In this document: one piece after another, positions 1 to 6,200 of the stretch
Layout: each line of letters opens with the position of its first letter
Numbering within the stretch: position 1 is the stretch's first letter
Origin: Chromatiales bacterium
GTDB taxonomy: Bacteria > Pseudomonadota > Gammaproteobacteria > Steroidobacterales > GCA-2729495
Direction of reading: 5' to 3'
Length of the DNA: 9,265 nt
NCBI GenBank assembly: GCA_030614035.1
Contig: JAUWKW010000041.1
Span: 1-9,265, forward strand
The notes under the pieces: model-generated
Database searches by the model: none
The model's input: only the letters and a program-made list of their open reading frames with translations
Told to the model about the DNA's origin: nothing
Position numbers and translations under genes: made by a program

Positions 1-1096
1 AATAGTACTTGACCTGCCAACTGCCGCGAGTTTGGGTCTTCCCAAGCTGGAAGCCGAACTGGTAACCCTGATCATCGATCGGAGCCGCATCGTTTTTGAT
101 GTAATCAACCCAAGCCATCTCCGGAAACTCGCCAACATCGAAGCCGAGTTCGGCAAATACATTGTAAACCTCGAAGTCAAACAGATAGGTTCCGGTCGCC
201 GGATCGGTTCCGGGCACCGGGTCGGTGTCATTACCGAAGCAACTGCCAAATTCGTCTGACTCGAAGAAGCACAGGTGTCCGGCCGCACCGATGTCGGTGT
301 ATCCAAGGCCCGCTTTCAGCTGTGCGCGACCAAGTTCGAACTTGGCGCCAGCCTGGGCTATCCACGCGTACTCCTGCGACAGTTCGCTGTCACTTTCCAG
401 CCAGGTTCCCAGGAACTGTCCAAAAAACGTCTCGCCCTTGTAGGCCACGTCCATGCCTTCCGGCCGCCAGTCAATGTCCCACTGCAAACGGCTATTGCCC
501 GGCGATTCGAACGTATTCTTGAATTTGCCACCGCGAATATTGAGATTGTCAATCGCCTCCCAGTCAAAATAGGCGAGATCGAGATTGATCCGCTTACTGG
601 AGGCGCCATTGCCGAGCGTCTGGTTCGCGGAAACCGGGTCGTCACCACCGGTCGCAATGCCGAAACCGACATCAATCGATTCGGTCACCATGGCAGTCAT
701 GGCCGGCCGCGCACGGACTCGTTGTTGATTCCGGTCCTCAGCGTCGATATCTCGGTCTTCGTTCTGGTAGCGATATCGGAAGTCGCCAGACCAGCTGATG
801 CGCTCAGGCCAGGACGCGGATTGTTTTTCTGTCTCGATCTGGGTCACCGCCATCGTCGTCTGTTCGTTGCTTTCTGCCAAGGTCGCTACAGCGACGGCTG
901 TTGTGAGGTTACTCTCGGCCAGCTCGGCAACAGTTGCATTGGTCCGGGCGTTGCCGACTTCCAATTGCTCGATACGTGCCAGGGCTTGCTGCAGCAGATC
1001 TTTAACCTCCTGAAATTCTTCATCGCTAACGGCTGCATTTACCGTTGAAGTAGCCAGGAGCAACAGAAACCCTAAAAGGCCCGCTGTTCGTTTCAT
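1..1096 (-). CDS. Outer-membrane putative porin (Porin_5-like), C-terminus beyond left edge
   Basis: The frame stays open from an ATG at 1096 to the left edge, giving 365 residues of a longer protein. A good ribosome site (GGAGA at 1108-1104, 7 bases before the ATG) supports this start. Residues 1-21 are a Sec signal peptide (MKR, Leu-rich core, VNA/A cleavage). Residues 23 to about 92 are a predicted helical coiled coil, with the motif VAxLAESN occurring twice, 14 residues apart (56-63 and 70-77). From about residue 99 (ISWSGDFRYRYQ) the pattern changes to alternating aromatic/polar beta strands, including an ATGGDDPVSANQTLG stretch and a LDLAYFDWE strand that I associate with the 'putative porin' (Porin_5) family. 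The coiled coil would trimerise the protein or reach into the periplasm. Cys276 and Cys286 could close a disulfide in an external loop, followed by an Asp/Pro/Gly-rich segment. The likely role is passive uptake through the outer membrane; the substrate is unknown. Family assignment is from recalled sequence patterns. Confidence 0.85.
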   Translation of the reverse strand, partial: MKRTAGLLGFLLLLATSTVNAAVSDEEFQEVKDLLQQALARIEQLEVGNARTNATVAELAESNLTTAVAVATLAESNEQTTMAVTQIETEKQSASWPERISWSGDFRYRYQNEDRDIDAEDRNQQRVRARPAMTAMVTESIDVGFGIATGGDDPVSANQTLGNGASSKRINLDLAYFDWEAIDNLNIRGGKFKNTFESPGNSRLQWDIDWRPEGMDVAYKGETFFGQFLGTWLESDSELSQEYAWIAQAGAKFELGRAQLKAGLGYTDIGAAGHLCFFESDEFGSCFGNDTDPVPGTDPATGTYLFDFEVYNVFAELGFDVGEFPEMAWVDYIKNDAAPIDDQGYQFGFQLGKTQTRGSWQVKYY

Positions 1097-1346
1097 CTTA
1101 ATATCTCCGATTCAAACCATGAATTACTCGGGCAAGCCGCCATCAAAACAGCCTGCCTGAGACACAGGGGAAAAAGCACCCAAAGAATCCTGCTATCAGC
1201 ATTGTGGGTAAATCTATTACTAGTCAATGAATGAGCCGCACATGCCCTCGGAAGAGGTTCCGGCCGGGCGCAATCTTAACAGACAAGCTTGCCTCGCTTG
1301 AACAGGAAAATACGGCGGCCAGGCACGCGCGCTATCATGAGACTCC
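1097..1346. promoter_or_regulatory. Divergent intergenic region, porin / Frag1-like gene
   Basis: These 250 bases separate the divergently transcribed porin (minus) and membrane protein (plus), so promoters for both should lie here. I see no strong consensus sigma-70 promoter. A TTGACT at about 1228-1223 on the minus strand is a possible -35 for the porin but lacks a good -10 at 17 bases. Small inverted repeats are present: CAAGC-7-GCTTG at 1284-1300, and CCTC-GGAA-GAGG near 1248-1259. No convincing ORF is found. Nothing here can be assigned to a named regulator. Confidence 0.35.
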
Positions 1347-2054
1347 TTGATTAGGTCAGAAAACATCCGTTCGTCAGCCTGGGTGGCCTTCACCACCGGC
1401 GTGCTACCCATCTTGGTCGTTAACGGCTGTTACATCGTATCGGTCGTCGGTAATCATATCCCCAAGTGCATCCCCTATTTGCAGGGCTGCACGTCGATCA
1501 GCTCGGCGGGGCGCTACGGAGCGGCTTTTTTCCTGTTCAAGTCAGGGATGATTCCGCTCGCATTGCTGCTCGCTTACTTCTGGATCCTCGTTCGACGCTG
1601 GCTCATCGCGCTGGGGGATCGGCAAAACCGTGAATTGCAGGCGCTCGTCTATATCGGTCTGTTAGGCGCGGCCTTCTTGATTCTGTACACGGTATTTCTC
1701 GGCACCAAAGGCGACATCTACAGCCTGCTGCGCCGCTTTGGTGTAACGGTCTACTTCTCGTGCAGTTATCTGGCGCAATTGCTGCTGCTCCACCGGCTGG
1801 TAACTCTTCGGGATGCGGGAAAAATTCAGTTGCCCCGCTCAATCACTGGCGGGATGCTGACGATCGCAATCGTGCTGCTATTCCTCGGCCTGATCAGCAT
1901 CCCCATCGGCAATTTCTTATTCATAGATGAAAAGAAAACGGCGATGAACATCATCGAGTGGAATTTTGCGCTGCTGCTGTCCGGCTACTACCTGCTGGCC
2001 TGGCGCGCCTGGCTACGGGTGGACCCGGTGCAGAACGTCACTGATGGAACTTGA
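1347..2054 (+). CDS. Six-helix membrane protein, Frag1/DRAM-like
   Basis: This encodes 235 residues with six hydrophobic segments at about 12-35, 57-82, 98-118, 131-151, 168-192 and 205-222. The loop after helix 1 holds two cysteines (41 and 48) in a CIPYLQGC context. A charged NIIEWN motif (201-206) sits just before the last helix. Overall length, helix count, the polar Pro-Tyr/Ser loop after helix 1 and the Glu before the last helix resemble the Frag1/DRAM/Sfk1 family, whose bacterial members have no settled function. The start is uncertain. An in-frame TGA at 1338-1340 rules out a longer form, and the first usable codon is TTG at 1347, without a clear ribosome site; the next alternative is GTG at codon 13. 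It faces the cytochrome c gene with only 15 bases between stop codons, so it is not part of that operon. Confidence 0.72.
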   Translation: MIRSENIRSSAWVAFTTGVLPILVVNGCYIVSVVGNHIPKCIPYLQGCTSISSAGRYGAAFFLFKSGMIPLALLLAYFWILVRRWLIALGDRQNRELQALVYIGLLGAAFLILYTVFLGTKGDIYSLLRRFGVTVYFSCSYLAQLLLLHRLVTLRDAGKIQLPRSITGGMLTIAIVLLFLGLISIPIGNFLFIDEKKTAMNIIEWNFALLLSGYYLLAWRAWLRVDPVQNVTDGT

Positions 2055-2069
2055 GTTTAGTGTGGCGGA

Positions 2070-2543
2070 TTACCGATTCGCGCCGGTTTGCTGTTGCAGG
2101 AATGCAATCAGGCTCGCACGATCTGTGGGCCGGCGAACGCCGACGAATACCATGCGATTTCCGGGGAGAAACTCGCTGGGCCGCGCCAACCACTTGTCAA
2201 GTGTTTCCGGCGTCCAGACAATTTCGGATTCCTTCAACGCATCGGAGTAAGAGAAATCCTCAGCCCATCCCGCCGGTTGTCCGAAAAACCCATACAGATT
2301 CGGACCGACCTTATGGCTCCCGCCTTTTTCCAGGCTGTGGCAGGCCCTGCACTGCAGATACAAGCGCTTGCCCCGGTCGACATCGGCCACGGCGAGCAGT
2401 TCGTCCAAGGTTTTTTCCACCTCGACCGGATCGGCTGCTTGCCCCGATTCTGCTTCGGATGAACCCGGTTCGCCGGCGCCGCAGGCCGCCAACAGCAGCG
2501 CTATCGTTCCCAGGCCAGCCAGAATGACGGTCCACCTCAGCAT
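2070..2543 (-). CDS. Lipoprotein cytochrome c, class I (c2-like)
   Basis: This 157-residue protein begins with a lipoprotein signal peptide: a hydrophobic run ends in LLLAAC, placing the lipidated Cys at 21. An acidic, Ser/Gly-rich linker covers about 22-40. The cytochrome domain runs from about 54 to 152. It has one heme-binding CRACH motif (Cys65, Cys68, His69), the GPNLYGFFG segment after it (80-88), an FSYSDALKE stretch and a late Met131 in the PGNRMVF context as the expected sixth heme ligand. This arrangement is typical of soluble mitochondrial/c2-type cytochromes. A strong ribosome site (GGGGAG, 2554-2549) precedes the ATG by 5 bases. It is the last gene of the operon. As a membrane-anchored periplasmic electron carrier it would take electrons from the dehydrogenase components upstream and pass them to a terminal oxidase. 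The partner is inferred from position only. Confidence 0.92.
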   Translation of the reverse strand: MLRWTVILAGLGTIALLLAACGAGEPGSSEAESGQAADPVEVEKTLDELLAVADVDRGKRLYLQCRACHSLEKGGSHKVGPNLYGFFGQPAGWAEDFSYSDALKESEIVWTPETLDKWLARPSEFLPGNRMVFVGVRRPTDRASLIAFLQQQTGANR

Positions 2544-2572
2544 GCTTGCTCCCCTTTCGTTTGCATGACGTG

Positions 2573-3037
2573 TTAGTCGGAACCCTGCTGCAGTTCCGCC
2601 GCGTGATGAATCGCCCGGCGGATCCTCGGGTAGGTTCCACAGCGACAGATATTCGTAATTGATTGATTGATGGTTTCGTCATCTGGATCCGGGTCCTGAG
2701 ACAGCAATGCCACCACGGCCATGATCATGCCGGACTGGCAATATCCACACTGGGGCACTTGCTCGTCGATCCAGGCCTGTTGCACAGGATGCAAGCTTGC
2801 CTCGCCCGCCAGTCCTTCGATCGTGCGAACTTCAGCCCCCTGCACCGCCGATACCGGCAACACACAGGAACGCATTGCGTTGCCGTTGACGTGCACCGTA
2901 CAGGCACCGCAAAGTGCAATACCACACCCATACTTGGTCCCGGTCATTGCAAGATGGTCCCGCAACACCCACAACAGCGGCATTTCCTCGGGCACGTCTA
3001 CAGCAACATCATTATCATTGAGTTTGAAATTAATCAT
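2573..3037 (-). CDS. Two-cluster [2Fe-2S] subunit, IorA / xanthine dehydrogenase small-subunit type
   Basis: This 154-residue protein has the full two-domain layout of the small subunit of molybdenum hydroxylases. The N-terminal plant-ferredoxin-like domain carries Cys38, Cys43, Cys46 and Cys58 ([10 protein letters not shown], then RSC). The C-terminal helical domain carries Cys97, Cys100, Cys131 and Cys133 (CGYCQSGM and [10 protein letters not shown]). Length and motifs are closest to the isoquinoline 1-oxidoreductase alpha / aldehyde dehydrogenase iron-sulfur subunit group. Such proteins relay electrons from a molybdopterin large subunit to an acceptor. No large subunit is encoded in this window: the gene upstream is DUF1838-like and the one downstream, 29 bases away, is a cytochrome c. 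No signal peptide is seen, so it should be cytoplasmic unless exported with a partner. The start codon has only a weak ribosome site. The family is certain; the partner and substrate are not. Confidence 0.93.
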   Translation of the reverse strand: MINFKLNDNDVAVDVPEEMPLLWVLRDHLAMTGTKYGCGIALCGACTVHVNGNAMRSCVLPVSAVQGAEVRTIEGLAGEASLHPVQQAWIDEQVPQCGYCQSGMIMAVVALLSQDPDPDDETINQSITNICRCGTYPRIRRAIHHAAELQQGSD

Positions 3038-3054
3038 CTTCTCAACCGCCTGTA

Positions 3055-3077
3055 TCGCGCCAAAAATGAGGGCGCGA
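3055..3077 (-). repeat. Intra-operon inverted repeat (stem-loop)
   Basis: A perfect 7-base inverted repeat, TCGCGCC (3055-3061) and GGCGCGA (3071-3077), is separated by 9 bases. It lies between the DUF1838-like gene and the [2Fe-2S] gene, ending 17 bases before the latter's ATG. On the minus-strand transcript the loop contains a run of U, but no U tract follows the stem, so it is not a standard intrinsic terminator. It could affect mRNA processing or translation of the downstream gene; that is inference. Confidence 0.45.
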
Positions 3078-3121
3078 GTCTACCACAGCATAGGTAAAGT
3101 CTCCGCCGGGTTTTTGGCTCG

Positions 3122-3952
3122 CTATGCCCGGGGATTCGCGGACATTTGTTCCGGGTACTCCTGTTCAGCACGTTGCCGGTACTCGGCCGGTAACTGATCG
3201 ATCGAGGCAAGTTTCGCACCGGCAGCGTGCCAAACCAAGTGGCCAGGATGGCCATCCATCTCCAACCACCGCAGCCACGGCATAAACACCGTGGAACTGA
3301 ACAAACTCGGTAGCCGAAGCACGGAGTCGTCGCGAAACGCGTCGGCCGACACGAACATCGACTGGCTCTGTGCACGTGGCGCCGACATACCGGGCGGGTA
3401 TACCGTTTCATTGTTCAGCCAGACAACGCCGGCACCCTGGCTCCACCATTTCTTCAGAGGCTGATCCGGTATCTGGTCCAGCGCGCGCGTCGGCCGAACC
3501 CCGTGAACCGACAGATTGAACCCCCTGCCCGCCCCGCCGCCCTGCACCGCGGGGCTGACTGAATTGGTCTTGCCCGTATACGGGTTGTCGAAGCGATCGA
3601 TCATGTGACCATCCAAATCCCGAAAAAAGGTCACGGTGTTTCCAGTCAGTTCATAGCTACCGTTGTCCAGATGACTGACCCAGTACATTTCCATACCTTC
3701 GAAACGGAGCAGCGCCTCGGGATTTTTTTCCTCTCCAATGACGCCGTAGATCGTGCCGTTGTACCACCACGGCACGTCTTCCTCGCGTAAGCTGGCTTGC
3801 ATGCGGATAAAGGCACGCAGATTCTGCTCCGGAGTGTTCAGGTCGAGATCACCCGCGGCGGGCTCGCTGGTGTCGGGCAGGGAGCAAGCGCTACCGGCCA
3901 ATACCATTCCGCCGGCGGTGACCAGCAGCTCACGGCGGGACAGGCTCGTCAT
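3122..3952 (-). CDS. Tat-exported DUF1838-like protein
   Basis: The product has 276 residues. Residues 5-10 (SRRELL) form a twin-arginine motif followed by a short hydrophobic, Gly/Ala-rich segment ending at Cys23. The GSAC sequence there is a poor lipobox, with Gly instead of Leu at -3, so it may be a soluble Tat substrate or an atypical lipoprotein. The mature part is rich in Trp/Tyr (PWWYNGTIYG 61-70; MEMYWVSHLDNGSYELTGN near 87-105; KKWW 167-170) and looks like an all-beta, lipocalin- or barrel-type fold. Length, Tat signal and the W-x-x-G-x-Y pattern resemble DUF1838, a family of unknown function that I recall near oxidoreductase genes. I see no catalytic motif. It is third in the operon, 46 bases after the dehydrogenase gene, with only a weak ribosome site. 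The sequence suggests an envelope binding or modifying role, but this is unproven. Confidence 0.72.
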   Translation of the reverse strand: MTSLSRRELLVTAGGMVLAGSACSLPDTSEPAAGDLDLNTPEQNLRAFIRMQASLREEDVPWWYNGTIYGVIGEEKNPEALLRFEGMEMYWVSHLDNGSYELTGNTVTFFRDLDGHMIDRFDNPYTGKTNSVSPAVQGGGAGRGFNLSVHGVRPTRALDQIPDQPLKKWWSQGAGVVWLNNETVYPPGMSAPRAQSQSMFVSADAFRDDSVLRLPSLFSSTVFMPWLRWLEMDGHPGHLVWHAAGAKLASIDQLPAEYRQRAEQEYPEQMSANPRA

Positions 3953-3998
3953 TCTTGTAGTCGTTTAAGCTACGGCGGTATTACAGAAAATCACGGAA

Positions 3999-5573
3999 TC
4001 AAAGCCCCAGACCCCCGGGATTCATTCGGCCGTCCGGGTCGAGACTTTGCTTGATGTCCTTCAATATTCGGCTGGCCTCGGGCCGCCGATGCTCCATGTA
4101 TGGGTAAGTCTTGCCAATCTGCATATGCACGGCACCAACGGAGCTGAATATTTCCTGGATCTTCTGCCTCATCTCCGCCACCAGTTCGCGCCCCGCCGGG
4201 TTGGGCATGTACTCGGGCAAGGAATCGAGATAGTCCTGTGGCAGGAAGCGTTTATGAAATGCGGTGCGGTCATCTTCCCAATAGAACACTGGCTCATACA
4301 GGAATCCGTTGGTGCTGATCGTCGTGAACATACCAGCCTTCTCTACTTTGCATTCCCGCATGCGTTCAGCGTAGGTCAAGTACAACTCCCGCATTGCGTC
4401 ATGAAACTTCGCGACGCGTGAGAACGGAAGGATTCCGTGCATCGGCACCCAGCGCTGACCGCGCGGGCCGAGTATCGGATACAACGGTATAAACGGCATC
4501 GCCATTAGCACGGTCGGTATGGTATTTGCGATTTCGGTCCCATGCTCGGATACGGCCTTGCGAACGATCGCGAGCTTCGCCGCCACTTCGGCGCGACTGT
4601 AGCCCTCTACTCCGAAATGCGCCGAGAAATCGAATCCCTCCAGGAAACTCTTGCCGGCCATTGCCATCTTGCCAAGTTGCACTGCGCCGTCGAACGGATT
4701 TCGTGCCGTCTTATACACAGCCAGGGCGGCGCGAAATGCATCAGTAGTACTGGTGCTGCCGAGTTGGCCCTGTTGCAACTTCGGGTCCAGTCCGAAATTG
4801 TCCGAAGCCACGCCTTCACGCGCGGCCGCGATCATGCCGGAGGCCATGGCGCCGAAGCTCTCGAATCCGAATGAACAAGCCATCTTCTGCGTGGGCTTGC
4901 GAATCAAACGCAGCGTAATACTCGCCTTGATACCCAGCGTGCCGGCATCTCCAGTGAAGAGCCCGGTCATGTCGGGTCCGTACCAACGGAAAAACGGTTT
5001 GCCGTTCGCAATCGCATTGGAACCGGTGTGCAGAATTTCCCCGTTCGCCAGCACGATTTCAAATGACAGTATCGAGTCGGCCGATATGCCATAAGTGCCG
5101 GATCCCAGGCTGACGCTGTTCTGGGAGGTCGACCCACCGACGGTGGCCTTGAGCCCGGAGAATGGTCCCCAGAATGGTGTGCGCAGGCCCTGTTCGGCCA
5201 ACGCCCCGGCCAGCTCGGCCCAGGTGACGCCCGGTTCCACCGTGACATACATATCCTGGTCGTTGATTTCTACAATGTGCTTAAGCCGCTCGGTGTCGAT
5301 CAACAACGACTGTTCACGGTCCGGCAGGTACGCATCGGTATACGACGCACCGCCACCACGAGGTACCAGTGCCAAATTGGCTGCCGCGGCGATTCTTGCG
5401 ATCTCCTGAATTTCCTCCACGGTCCCCGGCTGCACCACGGCGACCGGCAGCTGCCGGAAGTTATACACATCCATCGCGTAGAACTCGCGGTCCGACTCGC
5501 CGGTCAGCACGTAGTCCGAACCGACTGCTGCTGACAGTTTTTCCAGAACCGTCGCCGTTTCGTTTACTACCAT
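3999..5573 (-). CDS. FAD-linked dehydrogenase, VAO/PCMH superfamily
   Basis: This 524-residue protein has a PCMH-type FAD-binding domain at about residues 40-225. Visible elements are VVQPGTVEEIQEI (46-58), the pyrophosphate-binding PRGGGASY (71-78), TVEPGVTW (111-118), the GSTSQNSVSLGSGTYG loop and YGPDMTGLFTGDAGTLGI (198-215). A substrate or cap domain follows, and it ends with SLDPDGRMNPGG (510-521), the usual close of the FAD-oxidase C domain. The family includes D-lactate and glycolate dehydrogenases, vanillyl-alcohol oxidase and 4-cresol dehydrogenase, which oxidise alcohols, hydroxyacids or para-alkylphenols. The substrate here cannot be fixed. A cytochrome c in the same operon recalls flavocytochromes such as 4-cresol dehydrogenase. 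I could not identify with certainty a His or Tyr that would bind FAD covalently. There is no signal peptide. The ATG at 5573 has a good ribosome site (GAGGA, 5584-5580). Confidence 0.88.
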   Translation of the reverse strand: MVVNETATVLEKLSAAVGSDYVLTGESDREFYAMDVYNFRQLPVAVVQPGTVEEIQEIARIAAAANLALVPRGGGASYTDAYLPDREQSLLIDTERLKHIVEINDQDMYVTVEPGVTWAELAGALAEQGLRTPFWGPFSGLKATVGGSTSQNSVSLGSGTYGISADSILSFEIVLANGEILHTGSNAIANGKPFFRWYGPDMTGLFTGDAGTLGIKASITLRLIRKPTQKMACSFGFESFGAMASGMIAAAREGVASDNFGLDPKLQQGQLGSTSTTDAFRAALAVYKTARNPFDGAVQLGKMAMAGKSFLEGFDFSAHFGVEGYSRAEVAAKLAIVRKAVSEHGTEIANTIPTVLMAMPFIPLYPILGPRGQRWVPMHGILPFSRVAKFHDAMRELYLTYAERMRECKVEKAGMFTTISTNGFLYEPVFYWEDDRTAFHKRFLPQDYLDSLPEYMPNPAGRELVAEMRQKIQEIFSSVGAVHMQIGKTYPYMEHRRPEASRILKDIKQSLDPDGRMNPGGLGL

Positions 5574-5637
5574 GCTTCGTCCTCGTTATTGTTGTACTAA
5601 TTCAGGTGACGCCCAACCACAAAGCGACGCTACACGC

Positions 5638-6159
5638 TCAAGATTCAGCCGAACCCACGGCTGAACCGACCTGCGAAATGCCGCCCGGATAGCCGTAGTC
5701 CTTCCAGATCTGAATTTTTCCGTCCCGAACCAGGAAATAACCAGCAATCTGAAAATGCATGCTTCTGTCTTCGCTGGATGCGATGAAGTGATCGATGCGT
5801 TCGTTGATGACAAGCGGTCCGACAACATGGGATTGCACAATCTCCCAGTTTACAGATTCGAGATTTTCAAGGAACGGCCCCAACTGATTGACGAATTCTT
5901 CTCTACCAATAATATCGGGCCGGCCTTCAAACATCTGATAAACCAAATCATCAGCCAAATAAGTCGCCAGCCTGTTCACATCGCGCGTTGACCAATCAGC
6001 GCAAAATTCGTTGACGAGCTTCTCGTTCGCTATCTCGAGTTCGGTCTTCATTTCGCTGCCCCCCTGCTGGGCCGGTAGAGTCGCACATCCGGCGATGCCG
6101 CCAGCAGCGGCAAGCACCGCTCGGCGGCTCAAGTGAATTCCGTCGGAGGTATTGTTCAT
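5638..6159 (-). CDS. Exported limonene-epoxide-hydrolase/SnoaL-like lipoprotein
   Basis: I chose the ATG at 6159 (173 residues) over an upstream in-frame start at 6276. It has an AGAGG ribosome site 7 bases ahead, and the product then begins with a sensible signal: SRRAVL (11-16), a twin-arginine-like motif, then a hydrophobic stretch ending in the lipobox IAGC (Cys25). The mature part (about 37-160) has the NTF2-like fold signature of the SnoaL / limonene-1,2-epoxide hydrolase group: FCADWSTRDVNRL, a Gly-Arg loop (85-86), VINERIDHF (117-125), and IQIWKDY (149-155). Arg121, Asp123 and Asp154 match the Arg-x-Asp and W-x-Asp positions of the Asp-Arg-Asp catalytic set in limonene epoxide hydrolase. 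Tyr75 may match the active-site Tyr, but the Asn expected two residues later is Met77. It may hydrate an epoxide, or be a SnoaL-like isomerase or binding protein. First gene of the operon. Confidence 0.82.
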   Translation of the reverse strand: MNNTSDGIHLSRRAVLAAAGGIAGCATLPAQQGGSEMKTELEIANEKLVNEFCADWSTRDVNRLATYLADDLVYQMFEGRPDIIGREEFVNQLGPFLENLESVNWEIVQSHVVGPLVINERIDHFIASSEDRSMHFQIAGYFLVRDGKIQIWKDYGYPGGISQVGSAVGSAES

Positions 6160-6166
6160 TGTTATG

Positions 6167-6171
6167 CCTCT
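6167..6171 (-). promoter_or_regulatory. Ribosome binding site fixing the start at 6159
   Basis: AGAGG on the minus strand lies 7 bases before the ATG at 6159. The frame is open further upstream to 6276, but the extra 39 residues are basic, lack a signal and would bury the twin-arginine/lipobox leader, so this site decides the start. Confidence 0.7.
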
Positions 6172-6200
6172 TATTATTGAATGCGCTGGCCGACCCCGGC

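Larger units (their letters stand above)
2070..6159 (-). other. Candidate five-gene operon (redox/envelope cluster)
   Basis: Five genes run in the same direction with gaps of 64, 46, 84 and 29 bases and no visible terminator between them. In transcription order they are the epoxide-hydrolase-like lipoprotein, FAD-linked dehydrogenase, DUF1838-like protein, [2Fe-2S] protein and lipoprotein cytochrome c. Both flanks are bounded by genes on the opposite strand, so the block is a self-contained transcription unit. Three of the five products carry export signals (two Tat-type, one lipoprotein). The contents suggest oxidation of an organic substrate with electrons passed to a membrane-anchored cytochrome. 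Co-transcription and pathway are inferences from spacing and families. Confidence 0.7.

Noticed and set aside
275..1048. 257-residue open frame on the plus strand
   Set aside because: It lies wholly antisense to the porin, whose frame has a signal peptide, a ribosome site and family-like strands. The plus-strand product has no recognisable domain, so it is a codon-bias shadow.
2051..2527. Plus-strand frames over the cytochrome c gene
   Set aside because: They are antisense to a protein with clear lipobox, CxxCH and axial Met. Their products are Arg/Pro-rich and lack domains.
2070..5573. Cluster as a standard 4-cresol dehydrogenase or eugenol hydroxylase operon
   Set aside because: The flavoprotein and cytochrome c fit loosely, but they are separated by two unrelated genes. 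The cytochrome is a lipoprotein of c2 type, and I cannot place the covalent-FAD residue. Kept only as an analogy.
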